Shown one piece after another: positions 46,296 through 56,082 of a stretch of 64,000 nt of DNA. How positions within the stretch are numbered: the stretch's first letter is position 1; every line of letters starts with the position of its first letter. Made by a program: the position numbers and the translations under genes. Source of the stretch: Pontibacter aquaedesilientis (lineage in GTDB: Bacteria > Bacteroidota > Bacteroidia > Cytophagales > Hymenobacteraceae); NCBI RefSeq assembly GCF_014773225.1, contig NZ_JACXAJ010000003.1, forward strand, positions 124,001 through 188,000, in the 5' to 3' direction. Below the pieces are notes generated by a model, which searched no databases, was not told the origin of the DNA, and worked only from the letters and a program-made list of their open reading frames with translations.

Positions 46296-48071
46296 TTAAA
46301 ACTTACTGGTAATCCCGAAGTGTATCTTCGAGGCTCTCAGCGACATAGGCTGCTGCTCTGATTTACCGACGGAATAAACTAACTGAAAAATTCCTGCGCC
46401 AGTGCTGAAGCTTATACCTCCTCCAACGCCCAAAGGCAGCCCTTCGCCCTTCGACTGCTCCAGGTCGCTGCGGTAATAGCCTTGGTCATAGAAGAGCAGC
46501 ACGTAGGAGTCGTCGGCCGTGAACAGGCGGTATTCCAGCGTGCCAACGCCGTAGGCAGACGCATAGAAGAAGTACTCATCAAAGCCCCGCAAGGAGGCCA
46601 GCCCGCCGATACGGTACATGTCGTTCAGGAAAATCTGGTCGTTGAGCAAAGCCTCTCCACGCAGTCTGGCCAGCAAAGCACTGCTCTTGCCCAGCCGGAA
46701 GAAATTCTCCAGCCGCAGGCCCAGGCTCAGTTGTGTCGTGTTGAGCTCCAGTGTGTCATAAAACTCCTTTTCCAGACTGGGGTTGCGCAACAGTTTCTTT
46801 TTGCCTGCAGCTAACTGCAGCTCCACCAGGCGACCTTTGCGCGGAAAATAGAAGTCATCCAGGTTGTTCCACAGGTAATTCAGTCCGTAAGTGTTGGTGC
46901 GGGCGTCGGCCAGGTCCAGCGCTTTCAGGCTTTGCGGGCTAGCCGTTGAAAGAATGCGGGAGTTACGCCACTCCGTGAACACGCTGAAGCGGCCATACCG
47001 GATGGTATTGTAAGCCAGTTGCACACGCGGCTGCACCGTAATAAAGGACGAGTCCTGCTTGAGCAACCCAAAACGCGTGCCCAGTTCGAAGGGAGTACCC
47101 AGAATGTTGGGATGCAGGTATTCGCCATTAAGGATAACAGAACCCCGGTTCACGCGCCGCCACTGCAGCCCCAGTTGTTTGCCGCTACCCTTGATGTTAC
47201 GGATGTTCAGGTTGGCTTCTCCGGTAATTAAGAGTTTGTTTCCCGTGCGGCTCGGGTCAGGCAGGAACCCTACGACACCGTCCAGCTGATTGGCTTGCCG
47301 GTCTTCGATAAAGTAGATGACCCGGGCTTTGTCGCGGGCAAACTGCACTTGCGGCGGACGGATCATCTTGATATAAGGCAGTGCCGTGAGCATGCGCTGC
47401 GACGCCAGCACCTGGTCCTGGTTATAGGGTTGCCCAGGGTATAGCTGCAGATAGCGCATCAGGAACTTTGGCTGCGTCTTGCTGCCGCCCATCACCTGCA
47501 CCGAGTCATAGGTCACCACAAAGGCTTTCTCGACCATCAGGGCGGCCGATATTTTATTGTCTTTGATCTGAATGGAGTCCAGCCAGACGGAGGCAAACGG
47601 GTAGCCGTTGCGCTCGGCGTAGTCCAGTATCCGCTGCTGTAACTTGGCATACTCAGCCGGTTTGAATGGCACATGGCGATAGAACTTCTCCCGAAAGCCT
47701 GACTCCACCAGTATACCTTCGCTTAGGTTGCCGTTGCGCAGCTCGGCCCAGTCGAATCGGTTGCCGATGTGCAGTTTCACGTGGAGCGTGTCGCCGCGTT
47801 GATAGGAACTGTCGGCGGAGGCCAGCAGGTAAGCATCCTGGTGCAGGCGCTGCACCAGCGCCCGTATCTCCTTACTGGCTTCCAGGGAGTCGGCCAGTTG
47901 GGTGCGGTAGTTGTATTGGCGTAGCACCTGCCGGTCGGTAGCGTCCGCATATACCTGGAGCGCTGCCTTTGTCTGCTGGGGCACCGGTTTGGGAACCGGC
48001 GGCTTGTCCTGCGCCTGCGCCAATGGCAGCCACACGAATAAGCACAAGACTAAGACAGCGATTTTGTACAT
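46296..48071 (-). CDS. Omp85 (BamA/TamA) family outer membrane protein
   Basis: A 591-residue outer-membrane protein with a signal peptide (ending LAQAQ). The first 270 residues contain POTRA-like modules (LQVYADATDRQVLRQYNY; RYLQLYPGQPYNQDQV; ARVIYFIEDRQANQ). The C-terminal 16-strand-type barrel has GGLASLRGFDEYFF, the counterpart of the conserved RGF loop motif, and ends in Phe (HFGITSKF) as the assembly signal requires. It is shorter than a five-POTRA BamA, so it is a BamA/TamA-like paralogue and not the essential BamA. It is read alone on the minus strand; its precise cargo is unknown. Confidence 0.82.
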   Translation of the reverse strand: MYKIAVLVLCLFVWLPLAQAQDKPPVPKPVPQQTKAALQVYADATDRQVLRQYNYRTQLADSLEASKEIRALVQRLHQDAYLLASADSSYQRGDTLHVKLHIGNRFDWAELRNGNLSEGILVESGFREKFYRHVPFKPAEYAKLQQRILDYAERNGYPFASVWLDSIQIKDNKISAALMVEKAFVVTYDSVQVMGGSKTQPKFLMRYLQLYPGQPYNQDQVLASQRMLTALPYIKMIRPPQVQFARDKARVIYFIEDRQANQLDGVVGFLPDPSRTGNKLLITGEANLNIRNIKGSGKQLGLQWRRVNRGSVILNGEYLHPNILGTPFELGTRFGLLKQDSSFITVQPRVQLAYNTIRYGRFSVFTEWRNSRILSTASPQSLKALDLADARTNTYGLNYLWNNLDDFYFPRKGRLVELQLAAGKKKLLRNPSLEKEFYDTLELNTTQLSLGLRLENFFRLGKSSALLARLRGEALLNDQIFLNDMYRIGGLASLRGFDEYFFYASAYGVGTLEYRLFTADDSYVLLFYDQGYYRSDLEQSKGEGLPLGVGGGISFSTGAGIFQLVYSVGKSEQQPMSLRASKIHFGITSKF

Positions 48072-48247
48072 TTGTACGCTATATGGTTGAATTGTTTAAT
48101 GGCTAAATTGTTTCTCTTTTAAGAAACATGCACTCAATAGCTTGCCTGCAAAGGTAAGACTGCCTGAACGGTTTCTCGCATGCTATTTTTACATATTGCA
48201 CGAACAAACCAACAATTTAACAATCCAACAATTTAACAATTAAACCC

Positions 48248-49375
48248 TTGTCCGGCATATACCTTCATATTCCTTTCTGCAAGCAGGCCTGTCACTACTG
48301 CGATTTCCACTTCAGCACCTCTATGGGACTCAAATCTGCTACCATACAGGCCATTGTCCGTGAACTGGAACTTCGACAGGATTATCTGCAGGGTCAGCCG
48401 GTGCACACCATCTACTTTGGAGGCGGCACACCGTCGTTGCTCACGCAAGAGGAGCTGCAACTTCTTCTGCAAACCATCAAAAGGTTATATATAGTTTCGG
48501 ACGAGGCGGAAATAACACTGGAGGCCAACCCCGACGACCTTTCGCCGGAAAAACTGCAGGAACTCAGGGCCGCAGGTATAAACCGGCTGAGCATCGGACT
48601 GCAGTCCTTCCATGAGCCGCACCTGCGCATGATGAACCGTGCCCACAACGCGACCGAGAGCCTGCAGTGCGTGCACGACGCACAGGCCGCCGGCTTCGAC
48701 AACATCACCGTGGACCTGATTTACGGTATACCTGCACCGGACCACAGCATTTGGAGGGAGGATCTGAAAACGCTCTTCTCGCTTAACGTGCAGCATGTTT
48801 CCTGTTACGCCCTCACCATCGAACCCGACACCGCTTTTGGCCGCTGGAGTAAAAAAGGCTCGTTCAAACCGTCGGAAGATGAATTTACGGCGCAGCAGTT
48901 CGAGATCCTGCTGGAGCAGATGAAGCAGCATGGCTATGTGCAGTACGAGGTATCCAACTTCAGTAAACCCAGACACGAGTCGAAGCATAACAGCAATTAC
49001 TGGCGTGGGGTGCATTACCTGGGGGTGGGGCCGAGTGCGCACTCTTTCAACGGCCACAGCCGGCAATACAATGTGTCGCATAACAGGAAGTATACGGAAG
49101 CGATCGGCCAGGGCGTGGTGCCATTCGAACTGGAAGAACTCACGCTCGCAGACCAGGCCAATGACTACCTCCTAACGACGCTCCGTACCATCTGGGGCTG
49201 CGACCTGGCGATCATGCGCAACAGGTATAGCTATGACTTAGCGGCCATGCACCACGTATACCTGCAGGAACTCCACCAAAAAGACCTGGCCTGGATTGCA
49301 GAGGACGTGCTATACCTGACAGACAAAGGCAAATTGCTCGCCGACCAGATTACACTGGACCTGTTTGTGGGTTAG
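48248..49375 (+). CDS. hemW: Radical SAM family heme chaperone HemW
   Basis: A 375-residue radical SAM protein starting at TTG 48248, which gives the standard start SGIYLHIPFC. The [4Fe-4S] motif is CKQACHYC (Cys 11, 15, 18; CxxxCxxC), and FGGGTPS and ITLEANPDDL follow as in the HemN/HemW fold. HemW binds heme and transfers it to target proteins; it lacks the extra Cys and residues of true coproporphyrinogen dehydrogenases. The 5' side (48112-48247) holds short A+T-rich direct repeats (AACAATTTAAC-like) and no clear promoter. Two smaller genes follow on the same strand. Confidence 0.9.
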   Translation: MSGIYLHIPFCKQACHYCDFHFSTSMGLKSATIQAIVRELELRQDYLQGQPVHTIYFGGGTPSLLTQEELQLLLQTIKRLYIVSDEAEITLEANPDDLSPEKLQELRAAGINRLSIGLQSFHEPHLRMMNRAHNATESLQCVHDAQAAGFDNITVDLIYGIPAPDHSIWREDLKTLFSLNVQHVSCYALTIEPDTAFGRWSKKGSFKPSEDEFTAQQFEILLEQMKQHGYVQYEVSNFSKPRHESKHNSNYWRGVHYLGVGPSAHSFNGHSRQYNVSHNRKYTEAIGQGVVPFELEELTLADQANDYLLTTLRTIWGCDLAIMRNRYSYDLAAMHHVYLQELHQKDLAWIAEDVLYLTDKGKLLADQITLDLFVG

Positions 49376-49460
49376 CCGCAAACTCAACCTGATACATCCC
49401 ATCAGATTTATTCGTAGATTTGATAAGAAACTGGCGCTTAAGCTACCTCTTCTGACCATT

Positions 49461-49880
49461 ATGCAGGTATTAGAAACACTTTACCAGAACGACATCAGCC
49501 GAATAAGTATTGACCGACGCAACGGGGTGATTATGAACGCCTGGTTGCGGCCGGTGGAGCACGACGAGATGGTCGTAACCGCCGATAGAATCAACCAGTT
49601 TTTAAGGGAAACCGAATCGGATAAGCTCCTGCTGAGTGCTCTCCTAATAGGAAAGCTCCTTCCGGAGACAAAAGAGTGGCTATCGACGACCTATTACAAA
49701 TCGCTTTCGGAGCTAGGTATAAAAAAACTGGCGCGTGTGCTTCCGGACAACGTTTTTAACAGATTAACTTTTGAATCAGTTATAACCCGGGCTGAAGCAA
49801 TGGGAACTGTTAATTTTGAAGTCAGAAATTTCAGCACCGACAAAGCCGCCTTGCTGTGGCTTTTGGAAGATACTTTATAA
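49461..49880 (+). CDS. STAS-like (SpoIIAA-type) small protein
   Basis: Start at ATG 49461 (MQVLETLYQNDIS); the open frame extends back into hemW but without support. The 139-residue product shares size and pattern with the proteins at 62755 and 63252: a short N-terminal strand pair, a central helix, an acidic/aromatic turn and a C-terminal helix after F-x-x-x-x-x-A-x-x-WL. This resembles the SpoIIAA-like/STAS fold found in many Bacteroidota proteins of unknown role. It lies 85 bp after hemW and 2 bp before the cyclase gene, so it is likely co-transcribed with both. Confidence 0.65.
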   Translation: MQVLETLYQNDISRISIDRRNGVIMNAWLRPVEHDEMVVTADRINQFLRETESDKLLLSALLIGKLLPETKEWLSTTYYKSLSELGIKKLARVLPDNVFNRLTFESVITRAEAMGTVNFEVRNFSTDKAALLWLLEDTL

Positions 49881-49882
49881 CG

Positions 49883-50653
49883 ATGACCGCTACTATTTCG
49901 CACCACAACCAGTCCTATACCTTCAACCCGCTGCAGCCGCTGGACATCTCCATGCCGCTGCACGACAAGCAATTACAGCCAGAATGTTTTTGGGCAGAGC
50001 CCGTAGCTTTTGATGTGATCCGGGTAGGTGATTTTGTGGGAAGCGTGGCTGAAGGAGGCACCACCAATTACAAGCGGGTGCACGTGACGCCCCACGGCAA
50101 TGGTACGCATACGGAGTGTTACGGCCACATTTCTGCCGATGAAAACGCCACCATCCACAATTGCCTGAAACGCTTCCTGTTCGTGGCGCAGCTGATTACC
50201 GTAACACCGCAAAAACAGGAGAATGGCGATGAAGTGGTACTGCTGGAAGAGTTGGAAAAGCAACTGCAAGGTATAAAGCCTGAAGCAGTCGTACTGCGTA
50301 CGCTCCCTAATACAGACGAAAAGCTTACCTGCCACTATTCCGGCACCAATCCGCCTTATCTGGAACCTGCCATCGGGCAGTACCTGGCTGAGAAGGGCGT
50401 ACAGCATCTGCTCCTGGACCTGCCCTCCGTGGACCGCGAACTAGACGAAGGCAAATTGCTCTGCCACCATGCTTTTTGGCAGTACCCCAAAAATACCCGC
50501 TGCGGTGCCACCATCACCGAACTCATCTATGTGCCCGACCACATTGCAGATGGGCTATACCTGCTGAATATCCAGATCGCCAGCCTGCAGCTTGACGCCA
50601 GCCCCAGCAAGCCGGTGCTCTACAAACTGTCGCCTGATTTCCCGACCTTGTAG
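49883..50653 (+). CDS. Cyclase family protein (kynurenine-formamidase-like)
   Basis: Start at ATG 49883, 2 bp after the previous stop; the longer frame from 49856 would overlap the upstream gene. The 256-residue protein has the PF04199 cyclase-type metal motif as HGNGTHTECYGH (residues 71-82), where the usual Asp of HxGTHxD is Glu. LRTLPN, LLLDLPSVDRE and TELIYVPD are other family blocks. Relatives hydrolyse N-formylkynurenine or related amides and lactones using a divalent metal. No tryptophan-degradation gene is nearby, so the substrate is open. Two copies of the iterated motif lie between it and metF. Confidence 0.8.
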   Translation: MTATISHHNQSYTFNPLQPLDISMPLHDKQLQPECFWAEPVAFDVIRVGDFVGSVAEGGTTNYKRVHVTPHGNGTHTECYGHISADENATIHNCLKRFLFVAQLITVTPQKQENGDEVVLLEELEKQLQGIKPEAVVLRTLPNTDEKLTCHYSGTNPPYLEPAIGQYLAEKGVQHLLLDLPSVDRELDEGKLLCHHAFWQYPKNTRCGATITELIYVPDHIADGLYLLNIQIASLQLDASPSKPVLYKLSPDFPTL

Positions 50654-50790
50654 GTATAGCAGCCTCCTGAGTGTGCGAAGCTTCTCCGAACGTCTGAACC
50701 AACAGCCTTAAAAGAAACGCACCATCAGGTATAGCAACGGCTATCGGTATAAACACTTGCGAGTTTTGTAAACACCCCAAGGTCTATCGA

Positions 50791-51747
50791 TCAAAACAGT
50801 GCCTCTGCTACCTTTCTAACTGATTCCGACTTCCCCATGGAGTAGTAGTGCAGGCAAGGCACACCAAATTCCATCAGCTCTTTCGATTGCTTGATCGCCC
50901 ACTCCACACCAATCTGTGCGGCCGCCTTGTTATCCGGGCAGTTCTCTATGGCGTCACCCAGGTCGCAAGGGATCTCGATATGAAACAGGCTCGGCAGCAA
51001 GGTCAGCTGCGTTTTAGTGGTCATCGGCTTTAAGCCAGGTATAATCGGCACATCTATACCTTCCTCGCGGCAATGCTTCACGAAATCGAAATACTTTTGG
51101 TTATCGAAGAACATCTGCGTCACGATGTACTCAGCGCCCAGCTCCACTTTCTTTTTTAGCCAACGCAGGTCCGATTTCATATTCGGAGCTTCGAAGTGCT
51201 TCTCTGGATAACCTGCCACCCCAATGCAAAAATCAGTGCAGTTGTTGCTCACCTGCTCATCATCCAGGTAGCAACCGTTGTTCATATCAACCACTTGCTG
51301 TATCAGCTCCGAGGCATAGTGATGCCCCCCCGGCTCCGGAACAAAGCGCTGTTCGCTTTTCACGCAGTCGCCACGCAGCACCAGCATATTGTCTATACCC
51401 AGGAAGTGCAGGTCTATGAGTGCATTCTCTGTTTCCTCCTTGCTAAAACCGCCGCAGATCAGGTGCGGCACCGTGTCCACTTTGTAGTGGTTTTGGATGG
51501 CGGCGCAAATACCTACTGTGCCCGGTCGTTTGCGGGTAGTGCGCTTTTCCAGCAGACCGTTCTCACGCGTTTTGTAGACATACTCCTCCCGATGGTAAGT
51601 CACGTCGATAAAAGGCGGCTTAAACTCCATCAGTGGATCGATGTGGCTGAACAAAGTCTTCATGTTCTCGCCCTTGAGCGGCGGCAGAATTTCGAAGGTG
51701 AATAGCGTTCTGCCGTTAGCGTTCTGGAAGTGCTCGGTTACTTTCAA
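50791..51747 (-). CDS. metF: Methylenetetrahydrofolate reductase
   Basis: A 318-residue MetF starting at a TTG codon (51745-51747). Family blocks visible are FEILPPLKG, FIDVTYHREE, VPHLICGG, LVLRGD and QMFFDNQKYFDFV, covering the FAD and folate sites of the TIM barrel. It makes 5-methyl-THF from 5,10-methylene-THF, the methyl donor for methionine synthase. It follows metH on the same strand after 145 bp and may be read from the same SAM-regulated transcript. The intervening DNA holds imperfect inverted copies of TAGATGTTAGA. Confidence 0.93.
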   Translation of the reverse strand: MKVTEHFQNANGRTLFTFEILPPLKGENMKTLFSHIDPLMEFKPPFIDVTYHREEYVYKTRENGLLEKRTTRKRPGTVGICAAIQNHYKVDTVPHLICGGFSKEETENALIDLHFLGIDNMLVLRGDCVKSEQRFVPEPGGHHYASELIQQVVDMNNGCYLDDEQVSNNCTDFCIGVAGYPEKHFEAPNMKSDLRWLKKKVELGAEYIVTQMFFDNQKYFDFVKHCREEGIDVPIIPGLKPMTTKTQLTLLPSLFHIEIPCDLGDAIENCPDNKAAAQIGVEWAIKQSKELMEFGVPCLHYYSMGKSESVRKVAEALF

Positions 51748-51759
51748 TTTATGTTTCTT

Positions 51760-51890
51760 AGATTTTAGATTCTAGATGTTAGATGTTAGACCATTTTGCT
51801 CTTATGCTGATGTTAACTTCATGACTACTGAAAGAAACTAATCTCTCCAAAACACATGTCTAAAGTCTAGCATCTACGATCTAACATCTT
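51760..51890. repeat. Imperfect inverted repeats between metH and metF
   Basis: Direct copies of AGATGTTAGA (about 51775-51791) face GATCTAACATC and TCTAGCATCT (about 51866-51889). In the minus-strand transcript these could form a loose hairpin between the two met genes. No function is evident. Confidence 0.4.
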
Positions 51891-51892
51891 TT

Positions 51893-54800
51893 TTACACCG
51901 TCTGCTGCGCTACCGGCTTTGGTTCGTAGTTCAGGTTGGGTGAGAGCCAGCGCTCCAGTTCCTCCTTGGCCATCCCTTTGCGCCAGGCAATGTCAGCCAC
52001 CTGGTCCTCACCTATCTTGCCGAGGCCGAAATAGCGGGAGTCCGGATGGGAGAAGTATAGGCCGCTGACCGAGGATGCCGGATGCATGGCCAAATTCTCA
52101 GTCAGGATCACACCCGTTTCTTCTGCCTTCAGCAAGTTGAACAGTGTGATCTTTTCGGTGTGGTCGGGGCAGCCGGGGTAGCCGGGAGCAGGGCGTATAC
52201 CTTTGTATTGCTCTTTAATCAGGCCCTCGTTGTCCAATTGCTCGTCCGGTGAGTAGCCCCAGAGCTCTTTGCGCACCTTTTCGTGCATGTGCTCGGCGAA
52301 TGCTTCGGCCAGGCGGTCAGCCAGGGCTTTGACCATGATGGCCCGATAGTCGTCGTGCTCCGTCTCGTACTGCTCCAAAAGTTTCTCGATGCCGAAGCCA
52401 GCCGACACCACAAAGCCACCTATGTAATCGGCTATACCTGTTTCTCTCGGCGCCACAAAATCGGAGAAGGCGAGGTTGGGCACGTTTGCCCCTTTCTTGC
52501 CCTGCTGTCGCAAGGTATGGAACTCAGTCAGCACGTTTTCACGTGAATCGTCGGCGTATACGGCAATCGTATCGTCGGCCTCCACGTTGGCCGGGTAGAA
52601 ACCTACTACGGCCCGCGCCTCAAGCAACTGCCTGTCCACGATCTCCTGCAGCATGGCCTGTGCGTCGGCAAACAGTTTGGTGGCTTCCCGCCCCAACTCC
52701 GGATCGTTCAGAATTTTCGGGTACTGCCGCTTGAGTTCCCAAGTATGGAAGAAAGGCGTCCAGTCGATGTAAGGGATGATCTTTTCTAAAGGATAGTTGG
52801 TGTATACCTTGTTTCCGGTAAAGCTTGGCTTGGTTACCTCGGTTGCCGACCAGTCTACTTTGTACTTATTGGAACGGGCCTCGGCTATACTTGCAAAGGC
52901 GCGGTCTTTGGTCCGGCTCAGGTGATCTTCCCGCAGTTTCTCATATTCCGCCTTTATTTCAGCGATGTAGCTGTCGCGGTTGCTGCCCAGCAGGTTGCTG
53001 ACCACCGTCACGCTGCGCGAAGCGTCGTGCACATGCACCACCGGGCCACTGTACTGCGGCGCAATCTTCACGGCGGTGTGTACCCGGGAAGTGGTAGCGC
53101 CACCAATGAGCAACGGAATCTTCATGCCCCGACGCTCCATCTCCTGCGCCACGTACACCATCTCGTCCAGTGAAGGCGTGATGAGGCCGCTCAGCCCAAT
53201 AATGTCCACCTGCTGCGCCTGGGCCTCTGACAAGATCCTGTCCAGCTGTACCATCACGCCCAAGTCTATTACCTCGTAATTATTGCAGGCCAGCACCACA
53301 CCCACAATGTTTTTGCCGATATCGTGCACGTCGCCCTTCACAGTGGCCATCAAGATAGTGCCAGCCGTTGACTTAGAGGTGTCGGAGGCCAGCTTCTCCT
53401 GCTCCATAAACGGCAAAAGGTAGGCTACTGACTTCTTCATCACACGGGCGCTTTTCACCACCTGCGGCAGAAAAATTTTGCCAGACCCGAACAAGTCGCC
53501 CACCACTGACATACCTGCCATCAGCGGCCTCTCGATCACATCCAGGGTTTTCGTGGCTTTCTGCCGGGCTTCTTCGGTGTCCTCGTCTATGTAATCGACT
53601 ATACCGCGCACTAAGGCATGCTTCAGGCGTTCTTCTACCGGAGCTTCCCGCCAGGTGTTGTCAGCGGCGGTGGCTGTCTTGCCTTTCCCTTTGATCGTGT
53701 CGGCGTAGTTTACCAGCTTCTCGGTTGCGTCGGGGTGTCGGTTAAAAATCACGTCCTCAATCAGGTTGCGCAGCTCGATCGGCACCTCTTCGTAAATGCC
53801 CAGCATACCGGCGTTTACGATGCCCATGTCCATACCTGCCTGCACGGCGTGGTACAGGAACACGGTATGCATGGCTTCCCGCACCAAATCATTGCCCCGG
53901 AAAGAGAAAGACAGATTACTTACACCGCCGCTCACCTGTGCATGCGGCAAATTGGCTTTTATCCACTTTACCGCCTCCAGGTAGTCGATCGCGTAGTTGC
54001 TGTGCTCCTCTATACCTGTGGCAATGGCCAGAATGTTCGGGTCGAAAATAATGTCCTGGGGTGGGAAGCCTACTTCGTCAACCAATATGCGGTAGGAGCG
54101 CTCACATACCTCGATGCGCCGTGGCAGGGTATCGGCCTGGCCCTGCTCGTCAAATGCCATCACTACTACCGCCGCTCCGTACTGACGCACCTTGCAGGCG
54201 AGTTTCCGGAAGATATCTTCACCTTCTTTCAGGGAAATGGAGTTGACAATGGATTTGCCCTGCACGCACTTCAACCCGGCTTCGATCACACTCCACTTGG
54301 AAGAGTCGATCATGATGGGCAGCTTGGCGATATCGGGCTCGGATGCGATCAGGTGGAGGAAGTCTGTCATGGCCTGCTCTGAGTCGAGCATCCCTTCGTC
54401 CATGTTCACGTCGATGATCTGGGCACCACCCTCTACCTGCTGGCGGGCAACCGAGAGGGCTTCTTCAAATTTGCCATCCACGATCAGGCGGGAGAATTTC
54501 CTGGAGCCCGTGACATTGGTACGTTCGCCGATATTTACAAAAAGCGTATCTGCTGTGATGGTGAGAGGCTCGAGGCCGCTGTAGCGGGGGAGAGGGGCTA
54601 CTGGAGTGGGAACGTGCGGTTTATACTTTCGCACTAAGTCTGCGATTACTTTGGTGTGTACTGGCGTCGTGCCACAACAACCACCCAACACATTTACCAG
54701 TCCCTCTTTCAGATACTCCTCCACAATGGCCCCCATCTGCTCGGCGGTTTCGTCATAGCCGCCAAAGGCATTCGGCAGACCGGCGTTGGGATAAGCGCTA

Positions 54801-55603
54801 ATGTAACAGTCTGAGATGCGAGCCAACTCCTGAATATGTGTTTTGAGCTGACGTGCTCCCAGGGCACAGTTAAAGCCTACACTCAGAATAGGCGCATGCG
54901 AGATCGAATTCCAGAAAGCCTCCACCGTCTGGCCAGACAAGGTACGGCCGCTGGCATCGGTGATGGTACCCGATACCATGATCGGCAACTCTTTGCCGCC
55001 GTCGTTCACATGCTGCTGTATCGCAAAGAGAGCTGCTTTGCAGTTTAGTGTGTCGAACACCGTTTCCACCAGCAGCAGGTCTGCCCCACCGTCCACCAAA
55101 CCGCGCACCTGCTCGTAGTAGGCTGCTACCAGCTGGTCGAAAGTGATGGCACGGTAGCCGGGGTTGTTCACATCGGGGGAGAGGGAAGCAGTGCGGTTGG
55201 TTGGGCCGATGGCACCAGCTACGAAGCGTTTGTGTGCCGGATCTTTCGCCTCTACTGCATCAGCGGCCTCACGGGCAATTTTCGCCGATTCGTAATTGAG
55301 TTCATACACCACATGCTCCAAACCGTAGTCTGCCATCGCAATGCTGGTACCGCTGAACGTATTTGTTTCAATAATATCAGCGCCGGCTTCGAGGTACTCA
55401 GAGTGGATAGCTTTGATAATGTCAGGCCGCGTGATGGAAAGCAGGTCGTTGTTGCCTTTGAGGTCGGATGGATGGTCCCTGAAGCGCTCACCACGGAAAT
55501 CGCTCTCCGAAAGCTGGTATCGCTGGATCATGGTCCCCATGGCTCCGTCGAGCACGAGCACACGCTCCCGCAGCAAGTTATAAATCGGATGGGTTTTGGT
55601 CAT
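51893..55603 (-). CDS. metH: Cobalamin-dependent methionine synthase
   Basis: Start at ATG 55603 ([15 protein letters not shown]), not at the longer frame start 55720, because the longer version would begin inside the SAM riboswitch. The 1236-residue product has all MetH domains in order: homocysteine-binding barrel ([10 protein letters not shown]; zinc Cys in GGCCGTTP near residue 310), folate-binding barrel ([13 protein letters not shown]), cobalamin domain with GDVHDIGKN (near residue 760, His as lower Co ligand), and the C-terminal activation domain binding SAM ([18 protein letters not shown]). It methylates homocysteine to methionine. It is regulated by the upstream riboswitch and followed by metF. 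Confidence 0.95.
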   Translation of the reverse strand: MTKTHPIYNLLRERVLVLDGAMGTMIQRYQLSESDFRGERFRDHPSDLKGNNDLLSITRPDIIKAIHSEYLEAGADIIETNTFSGTSIAMADYGLEHVVYELNYESAKIAREAADAVEAKDPAHKRFVAGAIGPTNRTASLSPDVNNPGYRAITFDQLVAAYYEQVRGLVDGGADLLLVETVFDTLNCKAALFAIQQHVNDGGKELPIMVSGTITDASGRTLSGQTVEAFWNSISHAPILSVGFNCALGARQLKTHIQELARISDCYISAYPNAGLPNAFGGYDETAEQMGAIVEEYLKEGLVNVLGGCCGTTPVHTKVIADLVRKYKPHVPTPVAPLPRYSGLEPLTITADTLFVNIGERTNVTGSRKFSRLIVDGKFEEALSVARQQVEGGAQIIDVNMDEGMLDSEQAMTDFLHLIASEPDIAKLPIMIDSSKWSVIEAGLKCVQGKSIVNSISLKEGEDIFRKLACKVRQYGAAVVVMAFDEQGQADTLPRRIEVCERSYRILVDEVGFPPQDIIFDPNILAIATGIEEHSNYAIDYLEAVKWIKANLPHAQVSGGVSNLSFSFRGNDLVREAMHTVFLYHAVQAGMDMGIVNAGMLGIYEEVPIELRNLIEDVIFNRHPDATEKLVNYADTIKGKGKTATAADNTWREAPVEERLKHALVRGIVDYIDEDTEEARQKATKTLDVIERPLMAGMSVVGDLFGSGKIFLPQVVKSARVMKKSVAYLLPFMEQEKLASDTSKSTAGTILMATVKGDVHDIGKNIVGVVLACNNYEVIDLGVMVQLDRILSEAQAQQVDIIGLSGLITPSLDEMVYVAQEMERRGMKIPLLIGGATTSRVHTAVKIAPQYSGPVVHVHDASRSVTVVSNLLGSNRDSYIAEIKAEYEKLREDHLSRTKDRAFASIAEARSNKYKVDWSATEVTKPSFTGNKVYTNYPLEKIIPYIDWTPFFHTWELKRQYPKILNDPELGREATKLFADAQAMLQEIVDRQLLEARAVVGFYPANVEADDTIAVYADDSRENVLTEFHTLRQQGKKGANVPNLAFSDFVAPRETGIADYIGGFVVSAGFGIEKLLEQYETEHDDYRAIMVKALADRLAEAFAEHMHEKVRKELWGYSPDEQLDNEGLIKEQYKGIRPAPGYPGCPDHTEKITLFNLLKAEETGVILTENLAMHPASSVSGLYFSHPDSRYFGLGKIGEDQVADIAWRKGMAKEELERWLSPNLNYEPKPVAQQTV

Positions 55604-55660
55604 GTTTGGTGTCCCCTCTTTGTTAAGTCTACATATGCGCTTATCAAGAAGGACACCCCA
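55604..55660 (-). promoter_or_regulatory. Expression platform of the metH riboswitch
   Basis: On the minus strand GGTGTCC (55651-55657) can pair with GGACACC (55608-55614), a hairpin ending 4 nt before the metH ATG, which would block initiation. Its loop contains TTCTTGATAAG (55640-55650), the exact 11-nt complement of the 5' P1 arm of the aptamer (55771-55781). Without SAM the loop could pair with P1 and open the hairpin; with SAM the hairpin would form. This suggests translational control. Pairings were read by eye, not folded. Confidence 0.6.
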
Positions 55661-55675
55661 GGCAGGATATACTCT

Positions 55676-55781
55676 CTTATCTTCTCCCAGCCAAGGTATA
55701 GCTGAGAAGGGAATTAGCACCAGGCTGATACAAGGTTGCTAAGACGTCATAGGGCCCAATCCCTCGGTCTTTCTTGATAAG
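55676..55781 (-). ncRNA. SAM-I (S-box) riboswitch upstream of metH
   Basis: Read on the minus strand, the element starts CTTATCAAGA and ends GAGAAGATAAG, which pair as P1 (55776-55781 with 55676-55681). Between them are the conserved S-box blocks GAGGGA, GGCCC-TATGA, AGCAACC and GGTGCTAATTCC in the right order and spacing. SAM binding should repress metH. The P4 hairpin loop contains a copy of the iterated motif (GCTATACCT). The aptamer begins about 180 nt before the metH ATG. Confidence 0.93.
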
Positions 55782-55881
55782 AAGCTGTAAAGGTAAACAC
55801 TTATCCGCAAAACGCGAACTTTTGTTTCACCAGAATATAATTATAGAAAGAGCATGGCAATAATCAATTGTCCATAAAACA

Positions 55882-55908
55882 GAAAGGGACACCAAAAGTG
55901 TCCCTTTC
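55882..55908 (-). terminator. Hairpin between rpmA and the metH riboswitch
   Basis: A perfect 11-bp stem, GAAAGGGACAC (55882-55892) with GTGTCCCTTTC (55898-55908), loop CAAAA. On the minus strand it is followed by TGTTTTATGG, a modest T run. It may be a second terminator after rpmA. Its GGGACAC sequence also echoes the metH expression platform. Confidence 0.5.
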
Positions 55909-56012
55909 CTAAAAGAGTTTAATTGTTTTCACGCTATAACTCTTTATATCTTCTTTTACGGCATTCCCGCCCCTTGGTTGACCTTTGGGTGTTTAATTCT
56001 TGCTATACCTTA

Positions 56013-56050
56013 AAAATAAAAGGGGCTGCCATGGCAGCCCCTTTTATTTT
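56013..56050 (-). terminator. Terminator of the rplU-rpmA operon
   Basis: A perfect inverted repeat, AAAAGGGGCTGCC / GGCAGCCCCTTTT, with an AT centre and T runs on both sides. It lies about 35 bp after the rpmA stop codon. Confidence 0.9.
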
Positions 56051-56082
56051 TTCAAGCCCGGAGGCCTGTCGTATCGTCAGAA

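Noticed and set aside
48112..48247. Regulatory repeat array upstream of hemW
   Set aside because: The AACAATTTAAC-like copies are short and degenerate, and similar low-complexity strings occur before other genes (for example near 15010 and 25690), so they look like ordinary intergenic drift.
53618..54382. 254-codon open frame antisense to metH
   Set aside because: metH is intact on the other strand with all domains; nothing supports a second gene.
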